From Curtobacterium sp. MCJR17_020 (GTDB taxonomy: Bacteria > Actinomycetota > Actinomycetes > Actinomycetales > Microbacteriaceae): a stretch of DNA of 64,000 bases. The stretch lies in NCBI RefSeq assembly GCF_003234365.2, contig NZ_CP126260.1:1364001-1428000 (forward strand), read 5' to 3'. Of this stretch, positions 52,512 to 60,494 are shown one piece after another. Position 1 is the stretch's first letter; every line of letters begins with the position of its first letter. A program made the translations under genes and the position numbers. Below the pieces are notes generated by a model. That model was not told the origin of the DNA, made no database searches, and was given only the letters and a program-made list of their open reading frames with translations.

Positions 52512-53567
52512 ATGCCCGAGCGAGGCACCGTCACCCTGGCCGACGTGGCCGAGCTCGCAGGCGTGTCGCTCGCGACCGCCTCGCGGGCGCTGAACGGCAG
52601 CACGCGGAAGGTTCGACCGGAGTCGGTGGACCGGGTGCAGGCCGCCGCCCACGAGCTCCGGTACACCGCCAACGTGCAGGCGCAGGCGGTCGCTCGCGGG
52701 ACCACCACGACCCTGGCGCTCGTCGTCGGCGACATCGCCGACCCCTACTTCGCCGCGATCGCCGCCGGGGCGATCCGGGCTGCCGACGACGCCGGGCTCG
52801 TGGTGACGATCACCTCGACCGGCGGGGACCCCTCGCGCGAGGCCGCGGTGCTCGGGGTGGTCGCCGGACTCCGACCGCGGGCCGTGGTGCTCGCCGTGAG
52901 TCGTCGACTCGGTGCCCGGCAGACGTCGGGAGCGTCGGACTCCGCAGCTGCCGTCGGCGCGCTCGTCGCCGCCGGTGCCGGGGTGTCCGCGCTCGTGTCC
53001 GACCTCGACGGTGCCGCGGCCGGAGTGCCCGGCGTGCACGGGGTCGTCATCCGGAACCTCAGTGGTGCCGCGGCCCTGGCAGGAGCGCTCGTCGAACAGG
53101 GGCACGACTCGTTCGCCGTCCTGTCCGGCGACCCGGACCTGGCCACGGCGCACGCGCGGGTCGAGGGTTTCGTCGCAGGGCTCGCCGCCCACGGCATCCG
53201 GGTGCCGGACGACTCGGTGGTGCCGTCGGCGTTCACGCGCGACGGCGGGTACCACGCGATGGTGACCCTGCTCGACCGGGCGGCGGGAGGCGCGTGGACG
53301 TTGCCGCGGTGCGTGTTCGCGGTCACCGACCTGATGGCGGTGGGGGCGGTCGCGGCGATCCGGGAGCGTGGGCTCGTCCCCGGGGTGGACGTCGGCGTCG
53401 CGGGGTTCGACGACGTGCAGATGCTCGCCGACGTCGTGCCGGCGCTCAGCACGGTGCGGCTCCCGTTGGAGGAGATCGGGGAGCGGGCGGTGCGGCGGGC
53501 GCTGGGTCTCGAGGCCGACGGTGCCATCGACGGCGAGGTCGTGCTGCGCGCGAGCACGGCGCGGTAG
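52512..53567 (+). CDS. LacI-family transcriptional regulator of the sugar divergon
   Basis: A 351-residue LacI/GalR repressor. The helix-turn-helix TLADVAELAGVSLATASRAL (near residues 7-26), hinge ANVQAQAVARG and sugar-binding core VVGDIADPYFAAIAAGAI ... VGVAGFDDVQMLADVVPALS are all present. It lies between the two arms that carry the shared GGCAAGCGCTTTCC operator and is the obvious candidate to bind it. ATG start with GGAGG seven bases upstream. Confidence 0.93.
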   Translation: MPERGTVTLADVAELAGVSLATASRALNGSTRKVRPESVDRVQAAAHELRYTANVQAQAVARGTTTTLALVVGDIADPYFAAIAAGAIRAADDAGLVVTITSTGGDPSREAAVLGVVAGLRPRAVVLAVSRRLGARQTSGASDSAAAVGALVAAGAGVSALVSDLDGAAAGVPGVHGVVIRNLSGAAALAGALVEQGHDSFAVLSGDPDLATAHARVEGFVAGLAAHGIRVPDDSVVPSAFTRDGGYHAMVTLLDRAAGGAWTLPRCVFAVTDLMAVGAVAAIRERGLVPGVDVGVAGFDDVQMLADVVPALSTVRLPLEEIGERAVRRALGLEADGAIDGEVVLRASTAR

Positions 53568-53631
53568 CGCGGCGCGGGCGCGGCGCGGGCTGTAGCGCTC
53601 GAGGGGTGCGACACGCCGTCGGCCGGTCGTC

Positions 53632-53717
53632 GAGGTTCCACAACACGCCGCGGGTCCGGCGCCGAGGTTCCACGGAGTGCCGCCCAGAGCCCCGAGACTC
53701 CAAGATTTCGGAACCTC
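53632..53717. repeat. Dispersed three-box element, copy B
   Basis: GAGGTTCCA occurs at 53632-53640 and 53664-53672, with a one-mismatch inverted box, CGGAACCTC, at 53709-53717. Box spacing is 32 then 45 bases, the exact mirror of copy A at 1700-1785. It lies behind the LacI gene, upstream of the oxidoreductase promoter. Confidence 0.75.
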
Positions 53718-53808
53718 GGGCGCGGGCCGCCGGAGCCGGACCCCAGCCGCGCGTGTGCGTTCGTGTTCGGGTACTACTGCAGCGCGCCGACCGTGGTGTA
53801 CCGTTCCG

Positions 53809-53822
53809 GGCAAGCGCTTTCC
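53809..53822. promoter_or_regulatory. LacI-type operator upstream of the oxidoreductase operon
   Basis: GGCAAGCGCTTTCC is identical to 52364-52377 and lies 41 bases before the TTG start at 53864. The rest of 53568-53863 contains the dispersed repeat and no gene. Confidence 0.75.
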
Positions 53823-53863
53823 ACCACGCGGAGAGCAGGCCACAGCGAGCAAGGGAGCACGCG

Positions 53864-55096
53864 TTGACCACCACGCGCACCATCGGCATCATCATGAACG
53901 GCGTCACCGGACGCATGGGCTACCGCCAGCACCTCGTCCGGTCGATCCTGGCCATCCGACAGGACGGCGGACTCCGGCTGCCGGACGGCTCCCGCGTGCA
54001 GCTCGAACCGATCCTGGTCGGCCGCAACGCCGCGAAGCTCGAGGAGATCGCCACCCGCCACGGCCTCGAGCACTGGACGACCGACCTCGACGCCGCCCTC
54101 GCGGACCCGCGCTGGGACGTCTTCGCCGACTTCGCCGTCACGAGCGCCCGTGCCGACGCCCTGCGCAAGGCGATCGCCGCCGGCAAGGCGGTCTACACCG
54201 AGAAGCCGACCGCCGAGACCTCCGCCGAAGCGCTCGAGCTCGCCCGACTGGCCGCCGAGGCCGGGGTGCCGAACGGCGTCGTGCACGACAAGCTCTACCT
54301 GCCGGGCCTGCGGAAACTGCGCCGCCTGATCGACTCCGGGTTCTTCGGGAAGGTCCTCAGCGTGCGCGGCGAGTTCGGCTACTGGGTGTTCGAGGGGGAC
54401 TGGCAGAGTGCCCAGCGCCCGAGCTGGAACTACCGGCAGCAGGACGGCGGCGGGATCGTCGTCGACATGTTCCCGCACTGGAACTACGTGCTCGAGCAGC
54501 TGTTCGGCCGCGTCGAGTCCGTGTACGCCCGCGCCGTCACCCACATCGAGCAGCGCACCGACGAGCAGGGCCACGAGTACCCGGCGACCGCGGACGACGC
54601 CGCCTACGGGGTCTTCGACCTCGCCGGCGGCATCACGGCGCAGATCAACTCGAGCTGGGCGGTCCGGGTCGACCGTGACGAACTCGTCGAGTTCCAGGTC
54701 GACGGCACCGACGGCAGCGCCGTCGCGGGACTGTTCGGCTGCCGGATCCAGCCACGAACGGCCACGCCGAAGCCGGTGTGGAACCCGGACCTGAAGGACG
54801 ACCGCGACTACAAGGCACAGTGGCTCGAGGTCCCCGACAACGAGGTGTTCGGCAACGGGTTCCGCGCCCAGTGGGAGGACTTCCTGCAGGACCTGGTCGC
54901 CGGCCGCCCGCACCCCTACGACCTGCTGTCCGGTGCCCGCGGCGTGGCGCTGGCGGAGGCCGGCCTGCGGTCCAGCACCGAGGGTCGACGCGTGGACCTG
55001 CCGGAGCTGCACCTGCCCACGGGGGCCGAGCCGCGCCTCCAGGTCGAGACACCGGAGGTCGCCCAGCACACCGGGACGGTCGGCGCACGCGCATGA
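53864..55096 (+). CDS. Gfo/Idh/MocA-family sugar dehydrogenase
   Basis: A 410-residue NAD(P)-dependent oxidoreductase. GIIMNGVTGRMGYRQHLVRS is the dinucleotide loop, YTEKPTAETSAE (near 112) carries the EKP motif, and VDMFPHWNYVLEQLFG (near 205) holds the catalytic-area His. The family oxidises sugars, sugar acids or inositols at a ring hydroxyl. The TTG start is supported by AAGGGAG six bases upstream. It is first in a three-gene operon with the DUF993 and isomerase genes, joined by four-base overlaps. Confidence 0.9.
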   Translation: MTTTRTIGIIMNGVTGRMGYRQHLVRSILAIRQDGGLRLPDGSRVQLEPILVGRNAAKLEEIATRHGLEHWTTDLDAALADPRWDVFADFAVTSARADALRKAIAAGKAVYTEKPTAETSAEALELARLAAEAGVPNGVVHDKLYLPGLRKLRRLIDSGFFGKVLSVRGEFGYWVFEGDWQSAQRPSWNYRQQDGGGIVVDMFPHWNYVLEQLFGRVESVYARAVTHIEQRTDEQGHEYPATADDAAYGVFDLAGGITAQINSSWAVRVDRDELVEFQVDGTDGSAVAGLFGCRIQPRTATPKPVWNPDLKDDRDYKAQWLEVPDNEVFGNGFRAQWEDFLQDLVAGRPHPYDLLSGARGVALAEAGLRSSTEGRRVDLPELHLPTGAEPRLQVETPEVAQHTGTVGARA

Positions 55097-56346
55097 CCGG
55101 CCTCACCCTCCTCGCCGCCGACGGCTCGACCAGCCGGGCGACCCTGAACCCTCCGGCAGTCACGGCCGCCGCCAAGCCGACCGCGCCCCTGACCGAGCGC
55201 CTCGTCTACGCGGCCGCCCACGTCGTCCCGCGCGCCGCCGCCGACAACACCCCCGGTGCCCCGGCCGACCTCGACTGGGACGCCACCCTCGCGTTCCGCC
55301 ACCACCTGTGGTCGTGGGGGCTCGGCGTCGCCGACGCGATGGACACCGCGCAGCGGAACATGGGCCTCGACCCGGCCGCGACGCGCGAACTCATCACCCG
55401 CAGCGCCCGCGAGGCGCAGTCCGTCGGCGGTCGCATCGTCGTCGGCGTGAACACCGACGACCTGCCGGACGACGGGGACGACCTGCCCACCGAGCAGCAG
55501 GTCGTCGACGCGTACGTCGCCCAGCTCCACCACGCCGAGGACGCCGGCGCGGGTGTCGTCCTCATGGCGAGCCGCCACCTGGCGCGACTCGCGCAGCGCG
55601 CAGACAGCGACAGCCCCAGCAGCAACGCTGCCGCCAGCACCTACCGCCGCATCTACGGCCGGGTCATCGAGCAGGCGAGCGCCCCCGTCGTCCTGCACTG
55701 GCTGGGGGAGGCCTTCGACCCCGCCCTCGCCGGCTACTTCGGCGGGCAGCAGGGCCCCGACACCGTGCTCGACATCATGCGCGACGCCGGGCCGAAGGTC
55801 TCCGGCATCAAGATGAGCCTGCTGAACGCCCGTGCCGAGGTCGCCCTCCGCTCCCAGCTGCCCGCGACCGCCCGCATGTTCACCGGCGACGACTTCCACT
55901 ACGTGGACCTCGTAGCGGGAGACGGCCGAGCCCACTCCGACGCCCTCCTCGGCGCCTTCGCCGCCGTCGCCCCCATCGCCTCCGCCGCCGTCCGGGCCCT
56001 GCCCGACGAGACCGCCTACCGCGCCCTCCTCGCCCCCACCGAGGCGCTCTCCCGCCAGGTCTTCAGCGCCCCGACATGGCACTACAAGACCGGCATCGCG
56101 TTCCTCGCCTGGCTGAACGGCCACCAGCCCGCCTTCCAGATGGTCGGCGGCCAGCACGCCGGCCGCTCCCTGCCGCACCTGTCCGAGACCGTCCGGCTCG
56201 CGAACGCCTGCGGCGCCCTCGAACACCCGGACCTCGCCGCCTCGCGCTGGCACGCGCTGCTCGCGGTGGCCGGCGTGGAGACAGGGCCGACCGGGAGGCC
56301 CGGATCACCCGCCGTCGACCGCACCGTCGCCGAGGTGGTCGCGTGA
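55093..56346 (+). CDS. DUF993 protein, dihydrodipicolinate synthase-like barrel
   Basis: A 417-residue protein matching DUF993, a relative of the dihydrodipicolinate synthase/aldolase barrel. VSGIKMSLLNARAEVALRSQ near residue 238 presents the Lys expected to form a Schiff base, and FTGDDFHYVDLVAGDGRAHS follows. HWLGEAFDPALAGYFGGQQG precedes it. No reaction is established for the family as far as I know; an aldol or retro-aldol step on a keto-sugar acid is a reasonable inference from fold and neighbours. Confidence 0.8.
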   Translation: MTGLTLLAADGSTSRATLNPPAVTAAAKPTAPLTERLVYAAAHVVPRAAADNTPGAPADLDWDATLAFRHHLWSWGLGVADAMDTAQRNMGLDPAATRELITRSAREAQSVGGRIVVGVNTDDLPDDGDDLPTEQQVVDAYVAQLHHAEDAGAGVVLMASRHLARLAQRADSDSPSSNAAASTYRRIYGRVIEQASAPVVLHWLGEAFDPALAGYFGGQQGPDTVLDIMRDAGPKVSGIKMSLLNARAEVALRSQLPATARMFTGDDFHYVDLVAGDGRAHSDALLGAFAAVAPIASAAVRALPDETAYRALLAPTEALSRQVFSAPTWHYKTGIAFLAWLNGHQPAFQMVGGQHAGRSLPHLSETVRLANACGALEHPDLAASRWHALLAVAGVETGPTGRPGSPAVDRTVAEVVA

Positions 56347-57248
56347 CGACCGCGGCGGACGCCGTCGCGCCGGTGCGGTCCGCCGGTGCTGCGCCGCATC
56401 CGCGACTGTCGGTCAACCAGGCGACGATCAAGTACGCGCCGCTCCGGCGGGCGCTCGACACCGTGGCGGGGGCCGGCGTCGGAGCCATCGGCACCTGGCG
56501 GGAGCCCGTGGCCGAGGTCGGACTGGCCGAGGCCGTCCGGATGGTCGCGGACTCCGGACTCCGGGTGTCGTCGCACTGCCGCGGAGGTTTCTTCACGCTC
56601 CCGCCAGGAACCGCGCGGCAGCAGGCGCTCGACGACAACCGCCGCGCGATCGACGAGACCGCTGCCCTCGCCGCGGCCGGAGCACCCGGTTCGGCGCCCG
56701 TGCTCGTGCTCGTCGCCGGGGGACTGCCCGAGGGGTCGCGCGACCTGGTCGACGCCCGCGGCCGGGTGGCCGACGCGCTCGCCGACCTCGTGCCGCACGC
56801 CCTCGACGCCGGCGTCCAGCTCGCCGTCGAGCCGCTGCACCCGATGTACGCCGCCGACCGTGCCGTGGTGTCCACGCTCGCGCAGGCGATCGACCTGGCG
56901 GCGCCGTTCCCGGCCGCTGCCGTGGGGGTCGTGGTCGACACGTTCCACGTGTGGTGGGACCCGGCGCTCGCGGGGTCGATCGCCCGAGCCGGGGCAGCCG
57001 GGCGGATCGCGTCGTACCAGGTGTGCGACTGGCTCACCCCCATCGCGGCGGACCCGCTGCTGTCGCGGGGCTACCCGGGGGACGGCCACGTCGACTTCGG
57101 GCCGGTGACGGACGCGGTGGTCGCTGCCGGGTACACCGGTGACGTCGAGGTCGAGCTCTTCAACCAGACGATCTGGGACACCCCGCCCGCCCGGGTGGTG
57201 GCGCGCGTCGTGCAGGCGTTCGACACCGCGGTCCCGCTCCCGCGCTGA
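56343..57248 (+). CDS. TIM-barrel sugar isomerase/epimerase
   Basis: A 301-residue xylose-isomerase-like barrel. Metal-binding positions are suggested by VQLAVEPLHPMYAAD (Glu near 163), GVVVDTFHVWWDP (near 198), ASYQVCDW and VEVELFNQTIWD (Glu near 283). Such enzymes isomerise, epimerise or dehydrate keto-sugars beside Gfo/Idh/MocA dehydrogenases. The GTG start overlaps the DUF993 stop. The tandem repeat that follows begins at the stop codon. Confidence 0.85.
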   Translation: MTTAADAVAPVRSAGAAPHPRLSVNQATIKYAPLRRALDTVAGAGVGAIGTWREPVAEVGLAEAVRMVADSGLRVSSHCRGGFFTLPPGTARQQALDDNRRAIDETAALAAAGAPGSAPVLVLVAGGLPEGSRDLVDARGRVADALADLVPHALDAGVQLAVEPLHPMYAADRAVVSTLAQAIDLAAPFPAAAVGVVVDTFHVWWDPALAGSIARAGAAGRIASYQVCDWLTPIAADPLLSRGYPGDGHVDFGPVTDAVVAAGYTGDVEVELFNQTIWDTPPARVVARVVQAFDTAVPLPR

Positions 57249-57292
57249 CCGTCCGGCGCTGCACCGTCCGGCGCTGAACCGTCCCGCGCTGC
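57248..57292. repeat. Three-unit 15-base tandem repeat
   Basis: ACCGTCCGGCGCTGC and two near-identical units (one and one or two changes) run head to tail from the last base of the isomerase stop. They fill the gap before the convergent methyltransferase gene. Confidence 0.7.
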
Positions 57293-57300
57293 AGCCGGAG

Positions 57301-57972
57301 TCAGCGCCCGCGGCGGACCAGCACCACGCTGTCGAGCACCTCGTGCGGATCGCCGTCGGGCGTCGTCGCGGTGCGCGGCCGGAGCTCGGCGGCGACGACG
57401 TCCCACGAGCCGTCGAGCTGCAGGGCCGACAGGTCCTCGTCGGGCGTCGGGAACCGGTACTCCCGCATCGCTGCCGGCAGGTCGTCGTGCGGTGGGGCAG
57501 CGTGCGCGGTCACGAGCAGGTGCCCGCCGACCGCGACGAACCCGGTCGCCCGCCGCAGGATCTCCGCGCGCGGGATCTCCACCGGCCACGACTGCAGGAA
57601 CGACGCCGTCACCAGGTCGAAGCGCGCAGCCGTCTCCCACGTGGCGAGGTCGGCGGCGACGAACGCCGTCTGTTCCTCGACCCCGGCCGACACGGACGCC
57701 CGCGAACCGCGCTTGATCGCCGTCACCGACAGGTCGATCCCCAGTACGTCCCAACCCTGCTCGGCGAGCCAGACGACGTCCCCGCCCTCACCGCAGCCGA
57801 GGTCGAGCGCGCGGCGCACACCGCCGCCCGGCGCCGTCGGCAGCGCCCCGGCGACGTCGGCCAGCACCGCGTTCACGCGGCCAGACCAGATCCCGTCGCG
57901 CTCGGCGTACCGCTGCTCCCACCAGCCGCGGGCCGAGCCGACGCCGTCGGTGGTGGTCTCGTGTGCATGCAT
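57301..57972 (-). CDS. Class I SAM-dependent methyltransferase
   Basis: A 223-residue methyltransferase. Motif I is ALDLGCGEGGDVVWLAEQGW (near residue 55), the acidic residue after strand 2 is in LGIDLS, and DLVTASFLQSWPVE is motif IV. The opening GWWEQRYAERDGIWSGRVN is typical of thiopurine- or tellurite-resistance-like methyltransferases in actinomycetes. The substrate is unknown. ATG 57972 is used; a longer frame upstream is not supported. Confidence 0.87.
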   Translation of the reverse strand: MHAHETTTDGVGSARGWWEQRYAERDGIWSGRVNAVLADVAGALPTAPGGGVRRALDLGCGEGGDVVWLAEQGWDVLGIDLSVTAIKRGSRASVSAGVEEQTAFVAADLATWETAARFDLVTASFLQSWPVEIPRAEILRRATGFVAVGGHLLVTAHAAPPHDDLPAAMREYRFPTPDEDLSALQLDGSWDVVAAELRPRTATTPDGDPHEVLDSVVLVRRGR

Positions 57973-58079
57973 CCGCCCACTCCAGCGCACCTGCCGGGCC
58001 CGACCCAAGCCCTGTTGCCGCCCGGGCAACGTCGCACGGTGCGAGGCGGACCTGCGCCGCGCCTCCCGGCCGCCCGATC

Positions 58080-58130
58080 GTGAGCAGGAGATGTCGGGTC
58101 GCCGTCACGGACCCGACCATTCCTGCTCAC
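58080..58130. terminator. Long imperfect hairpin behind the GntR gene
   Basis: Arms of 21 bases (58080-58100 and 58110-58130, starting GTGAGCAGGA) match at about 19 positions across a 9-base loop. It begins 36 bases past the GntR stop and lies upstream of the methyltransferase gene. A terminator or a repetitive palindromic element is possible. Confidence 0.55.
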
Positions 58131-58166
58131 GAAGCGCACGCGCCGCGCGCCCGCGCGCGCCGGCCG

Positions 58167-58916
58167 CTACTCGGCGGGAGGGATGGGCTCCGCGTTCTCG
58201 ATGCGGGCGCTCGCCGTCGCCATGTGCTCGTCCATCGCCCGCTGCACGGCGGGCACGTCGCCGGCCCGGAGCGCCTCGTAGATCGCGCGGTGTTCGTCGT
58301 AGGCCGCCTCGGTGGCCTGGCGGGTCTGCACACGGCGGCCGACCCACACGCTGAGCATCGACCGCAGGCTCTGCAGCAGGTCGCCGAGCACGTCGTTCCC
58401 CGCGGCCCGGGCGAGCAGGACGTGGAAGCGCACGTCGGCGTCGATGAAGGCCTCGGGGTCGTCGAGGGTGGCCTCTTGCCGGACGAGGTACTCGCCGAGC
58501 TCCGCGACCTGCTCGGGCGTGGCGCGCTGCGCGGCGAGGATCGCGACCGTGCGCTCGAGCGACGACCGGACCTCGAGCAGCTCGCGGGTGCGGTTCGAGG
58601 CGAGCATGAGGCCCCACGACAGCGTCGTCGGCAGCAGGTCCGAGGTGCCGCCCTGCAGGTACGTGCCCGAGCCGGGCCGGATCTGCACGATGCCCAGGAT
58701 CTCGAGGGCGGCCAGGGCCTCGCGCACGGCGGAGCGTCCGACCCCGAGCCGCTCGGCCAGGATCCGCTCGGACGGCAGCCGCGAACCGGGCGCCAGCTCG
58801 CCCGCGGTGAGCAGGGACACGAGCTGTCGGGCGACCTCGGAGGCGGGCGACCCCGCGGGCACGGACTCGAGTTCGAGTCGGATGTTGAGGGGGTCGTCCG
58901 GGCTGAACGCGGGCAT
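58167..58916 (-). CDS. FadR-type (FCD) GntR-family regulator of the tetrulose cluster
   Basis: A 249-residue repressor. The winged helix covers residues 25-90 (LPSERILAERLGVGRSAVRE, IVQIRPGSGTYLQ). An FCD ligand domain of about 150 residues follows, with metal-binding positions suggested by DADVRFHVLLARAAGN and AYDEHRAIYEALRAGD. FCD regulators sense small organic acids or sugar phosphates. It is divergent from the MFS-kinase operon and two TCAACCGGTTG sites lie between them. ATG 58916 follows TACGCT by six bases. Confidence 0.92.
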   Translation of the reverse strand: MPAFSPDDPLNIRLELESVPAGSPASEVARQLVSLLTAGELAPGSRLPSERILAERLGVGRSAVREALAALEILGIVQIRPGSGTYLQGGTSDLLPTTLSWGLMLASNRTRELLEVRSSLERTVAILAAQRATPEQVAELGEYLVRQEATLDDPEAFIDADVRFHVLLARAAGNDVLGDLLQSLRSMLSVWVGRRVQTRQATEAAYDEHRAIYEALRAGDVPAVQRAMDEHMATASARIENAEPIPPAE

Positions 58917-58922
58917 GCAGTG

Positions 58923-58986
58923 AGCGTACCGTTCGGTCAACCGGTTGGGCTCCGAGGGGCTCGGGCCGGTTTGGTCAACCGGTTGA
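58923..58986. promoter_or_regulatory. GntR promoter and two operators
   Basis: The minus-strand -10 TACGCT is at 58923-58928. TCAACCGGTTGG (58937-58948, one change from symmetric) and the perfect palindrome TCAACCGGTTGA (58975-58986) lie 38 bases apart, centre to centre. They probably bind the FCD regulator and control both directions. Confidence 0.72.
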
Positions 58987-59096
58987 CAAGTCGGATTCGA
59001 GTCCGCACACTGGACCAGGCGCACCGATGCGCCCGCTCCATCCGGGCGCAGCAGCACGGGTCGGAGTCGTACCACCCCCACCGAGCAGGAGTCATC

Positions 59097-60494
59097 GTGG
59101 ACATCCCCGCCACGCGAGGCATCCCCACCTCGGTCGTCGAGAAGACGGCCATCCGCAAGATCGCGATCCGCATCGTGCCGTTCGTGGCACTGATGTTCTT
59201 CATCAACTTCCTCGACCGCACCGCGATCTCCTTCGCGGCCCCGAACGGCATGGAGGCGGACCTCGGTCTGACCGCCGCCCAGTTCGGGTTCGCCTCCGGC
59301 GTGTTCTTCATCGGCTACCTCGTGCTCGAGGTGCCCTCCAACCTGGCGCTCCACAAGTTCGGCGCGCGCATCTGGCTCGCGCGCATCATGATCACGTGGG
59401 GCATCGTCTCGCTGCTCTTCACGTGGGTGCAGAACTACCCGCAGCTCGTCGGGCTGCGCTTCCTGCTCGGCATCGCCGAGGCCGGGTTCTTCCCCGGCGC
59501 GATCCTGTTCCTGTCGACGTGGGTGCCCGCCCGGCACCGCGGCAAGATGCTCGCGCTGTTCTACCTGGCCCAGCCCCTGACGAGCGTCATCGGCTCCCCG
59601 CTCGCCGGCTGGCTGATGACCCACGAGGGCATGCTCGGCGGCCTGGCCGGGTGGCGCTTCATGTTCCTGTGCGTCTCGATCCCGGCGATCATCGTCGGCA
59701 TCCTGTGCCTCTTCGTGCTCAAGGACAAGCCGTCGCAGGCGAAGTGGCTCGACGAGGACGAGAAGCTGTGGCTCGAGGGTGCCCTCGCAGCCGAGAACAA
59801 GGCCAAGGGAGGGGGAGACGGGCACGCCAAGGGCGGTCTCCGTGCGGCCTTCGGTTCCGGTCGCGTCTGGATGCTCGCCGCGGTCTACTTCGGCTTCATC
59901 TACGGCCTCTACGCACTGAGCTTCTTCCTGCCGACCATCATCGACGGCTTCCAGGAGCAGTTCGGCACCACGTTCGACCTGTTCCAGAAGGGCATGATCA
60001 CGGCGATCCCGTACGTCCCCGCCGCGGTCGTCCTGTACTTCTGGTCGCGTGACGCCTTCCGCCGTGGCGTCCGGGTCTGGCACATCGCCGTCCCTGCGCT
60101 CGTCGGTGGCCTGAGCATCCCGGTCGCGCTCTACATGAACAGCCCGGCCGCCACGATCGCCGTCATCGCGGTCACCGCCTGCGCGATCTTCGCCGCGCTG
60201 CCGAACTTCTGGACCGTGCCGACGCAGTTCCTGACCGGTGCCGCCGCAGCCGCGGGGGTCGCGCTCATCAACACGATCGGCAACCTCGGTGGCTTCGCCG
60301 CCCCGTACATCACAGGTGTCGTCAGCGGGTGGACCGGCGGCTACCAGGTCCCGATGTTCATCGTCGGCTTCTTCATGGTGCTGTCGAGCGTGCTGATGTT
60401 CGTGCTCGGTCGGAACACGAAGCGGAACGAACGACGGGACGCCGACGCTGCGGCGCAGGCCACGACGACCACGACCCAGGAGAGCCACGCATGA
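59097..60494 (+). CDS. MFS transporter (anion:cation symporter family)
   Basis: A 465-residue carrier with 12 spans. INFLDRTAISFAAPNGM in span 1 and LVLEVPSNLALHKFGARIWL after span 2 are characteristic of the ACS family, which imports sugar acids, tartrate and related polar solutes with H+. It is the first gene of the operon and overlaps the kinase gene by four bases, so a tetrulose, tetritol or four-carbon acid is the likely substrate. GTG 59097 has GCAGGAG upstream. Confidence 0.9.
   Translation: MDIPATRGIPTSVVEKTAIRKIAIRIVPFVALMFFINFLDRTAISFAAPNGMEADLGLTAAQFGFASGVFFIGYLVLEVPSNLALHKFGARIWLARIMITWGIVSLLFTWVQNYPQLVGLRFLLGIAEAGFFPGAILFLSTWVPARHRGKMLALFYLAQPLTSVIGSPLAGWLMTHEGMLGGLAGWRFMFLCVSIPAIIVGILCLFVLKDKPSQAKWLDEDEKLWLEGALAAENKAKGGGDGHAKGGLRAAFGSGRVWMLAAVYFGFIYGLYALSFFLPTIIDGFQEQFGTTFDLFQKGMITAIPYVPAAVVLYFWSRDAFRRGVRVWHIAVPALVGGLSIPVALYMNSPAATIAVIAVTACAIFAALPNFWTVPTQFLTGAAAAAGVALINTIGNLGGFAAPYITGVVSGWTGGYQVPMFIVGFFMVLSSVLMFVLGRNTKRNERRDADAAAQATTTTTQESHA

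Noticed and set aside
53632..53717. The dispersed element considered as an insertion-sequence end
   Set aside because: No transposase gene or target-site duplication adjoins either copy, and the two copies share box spacing rather than overall sequence.
57248..57292. Short tandem repeats considered as a CRISPR remnant
   Set aside because: Units are 15 bases with no unique spacers and no cas genes are present anywhere in the window.
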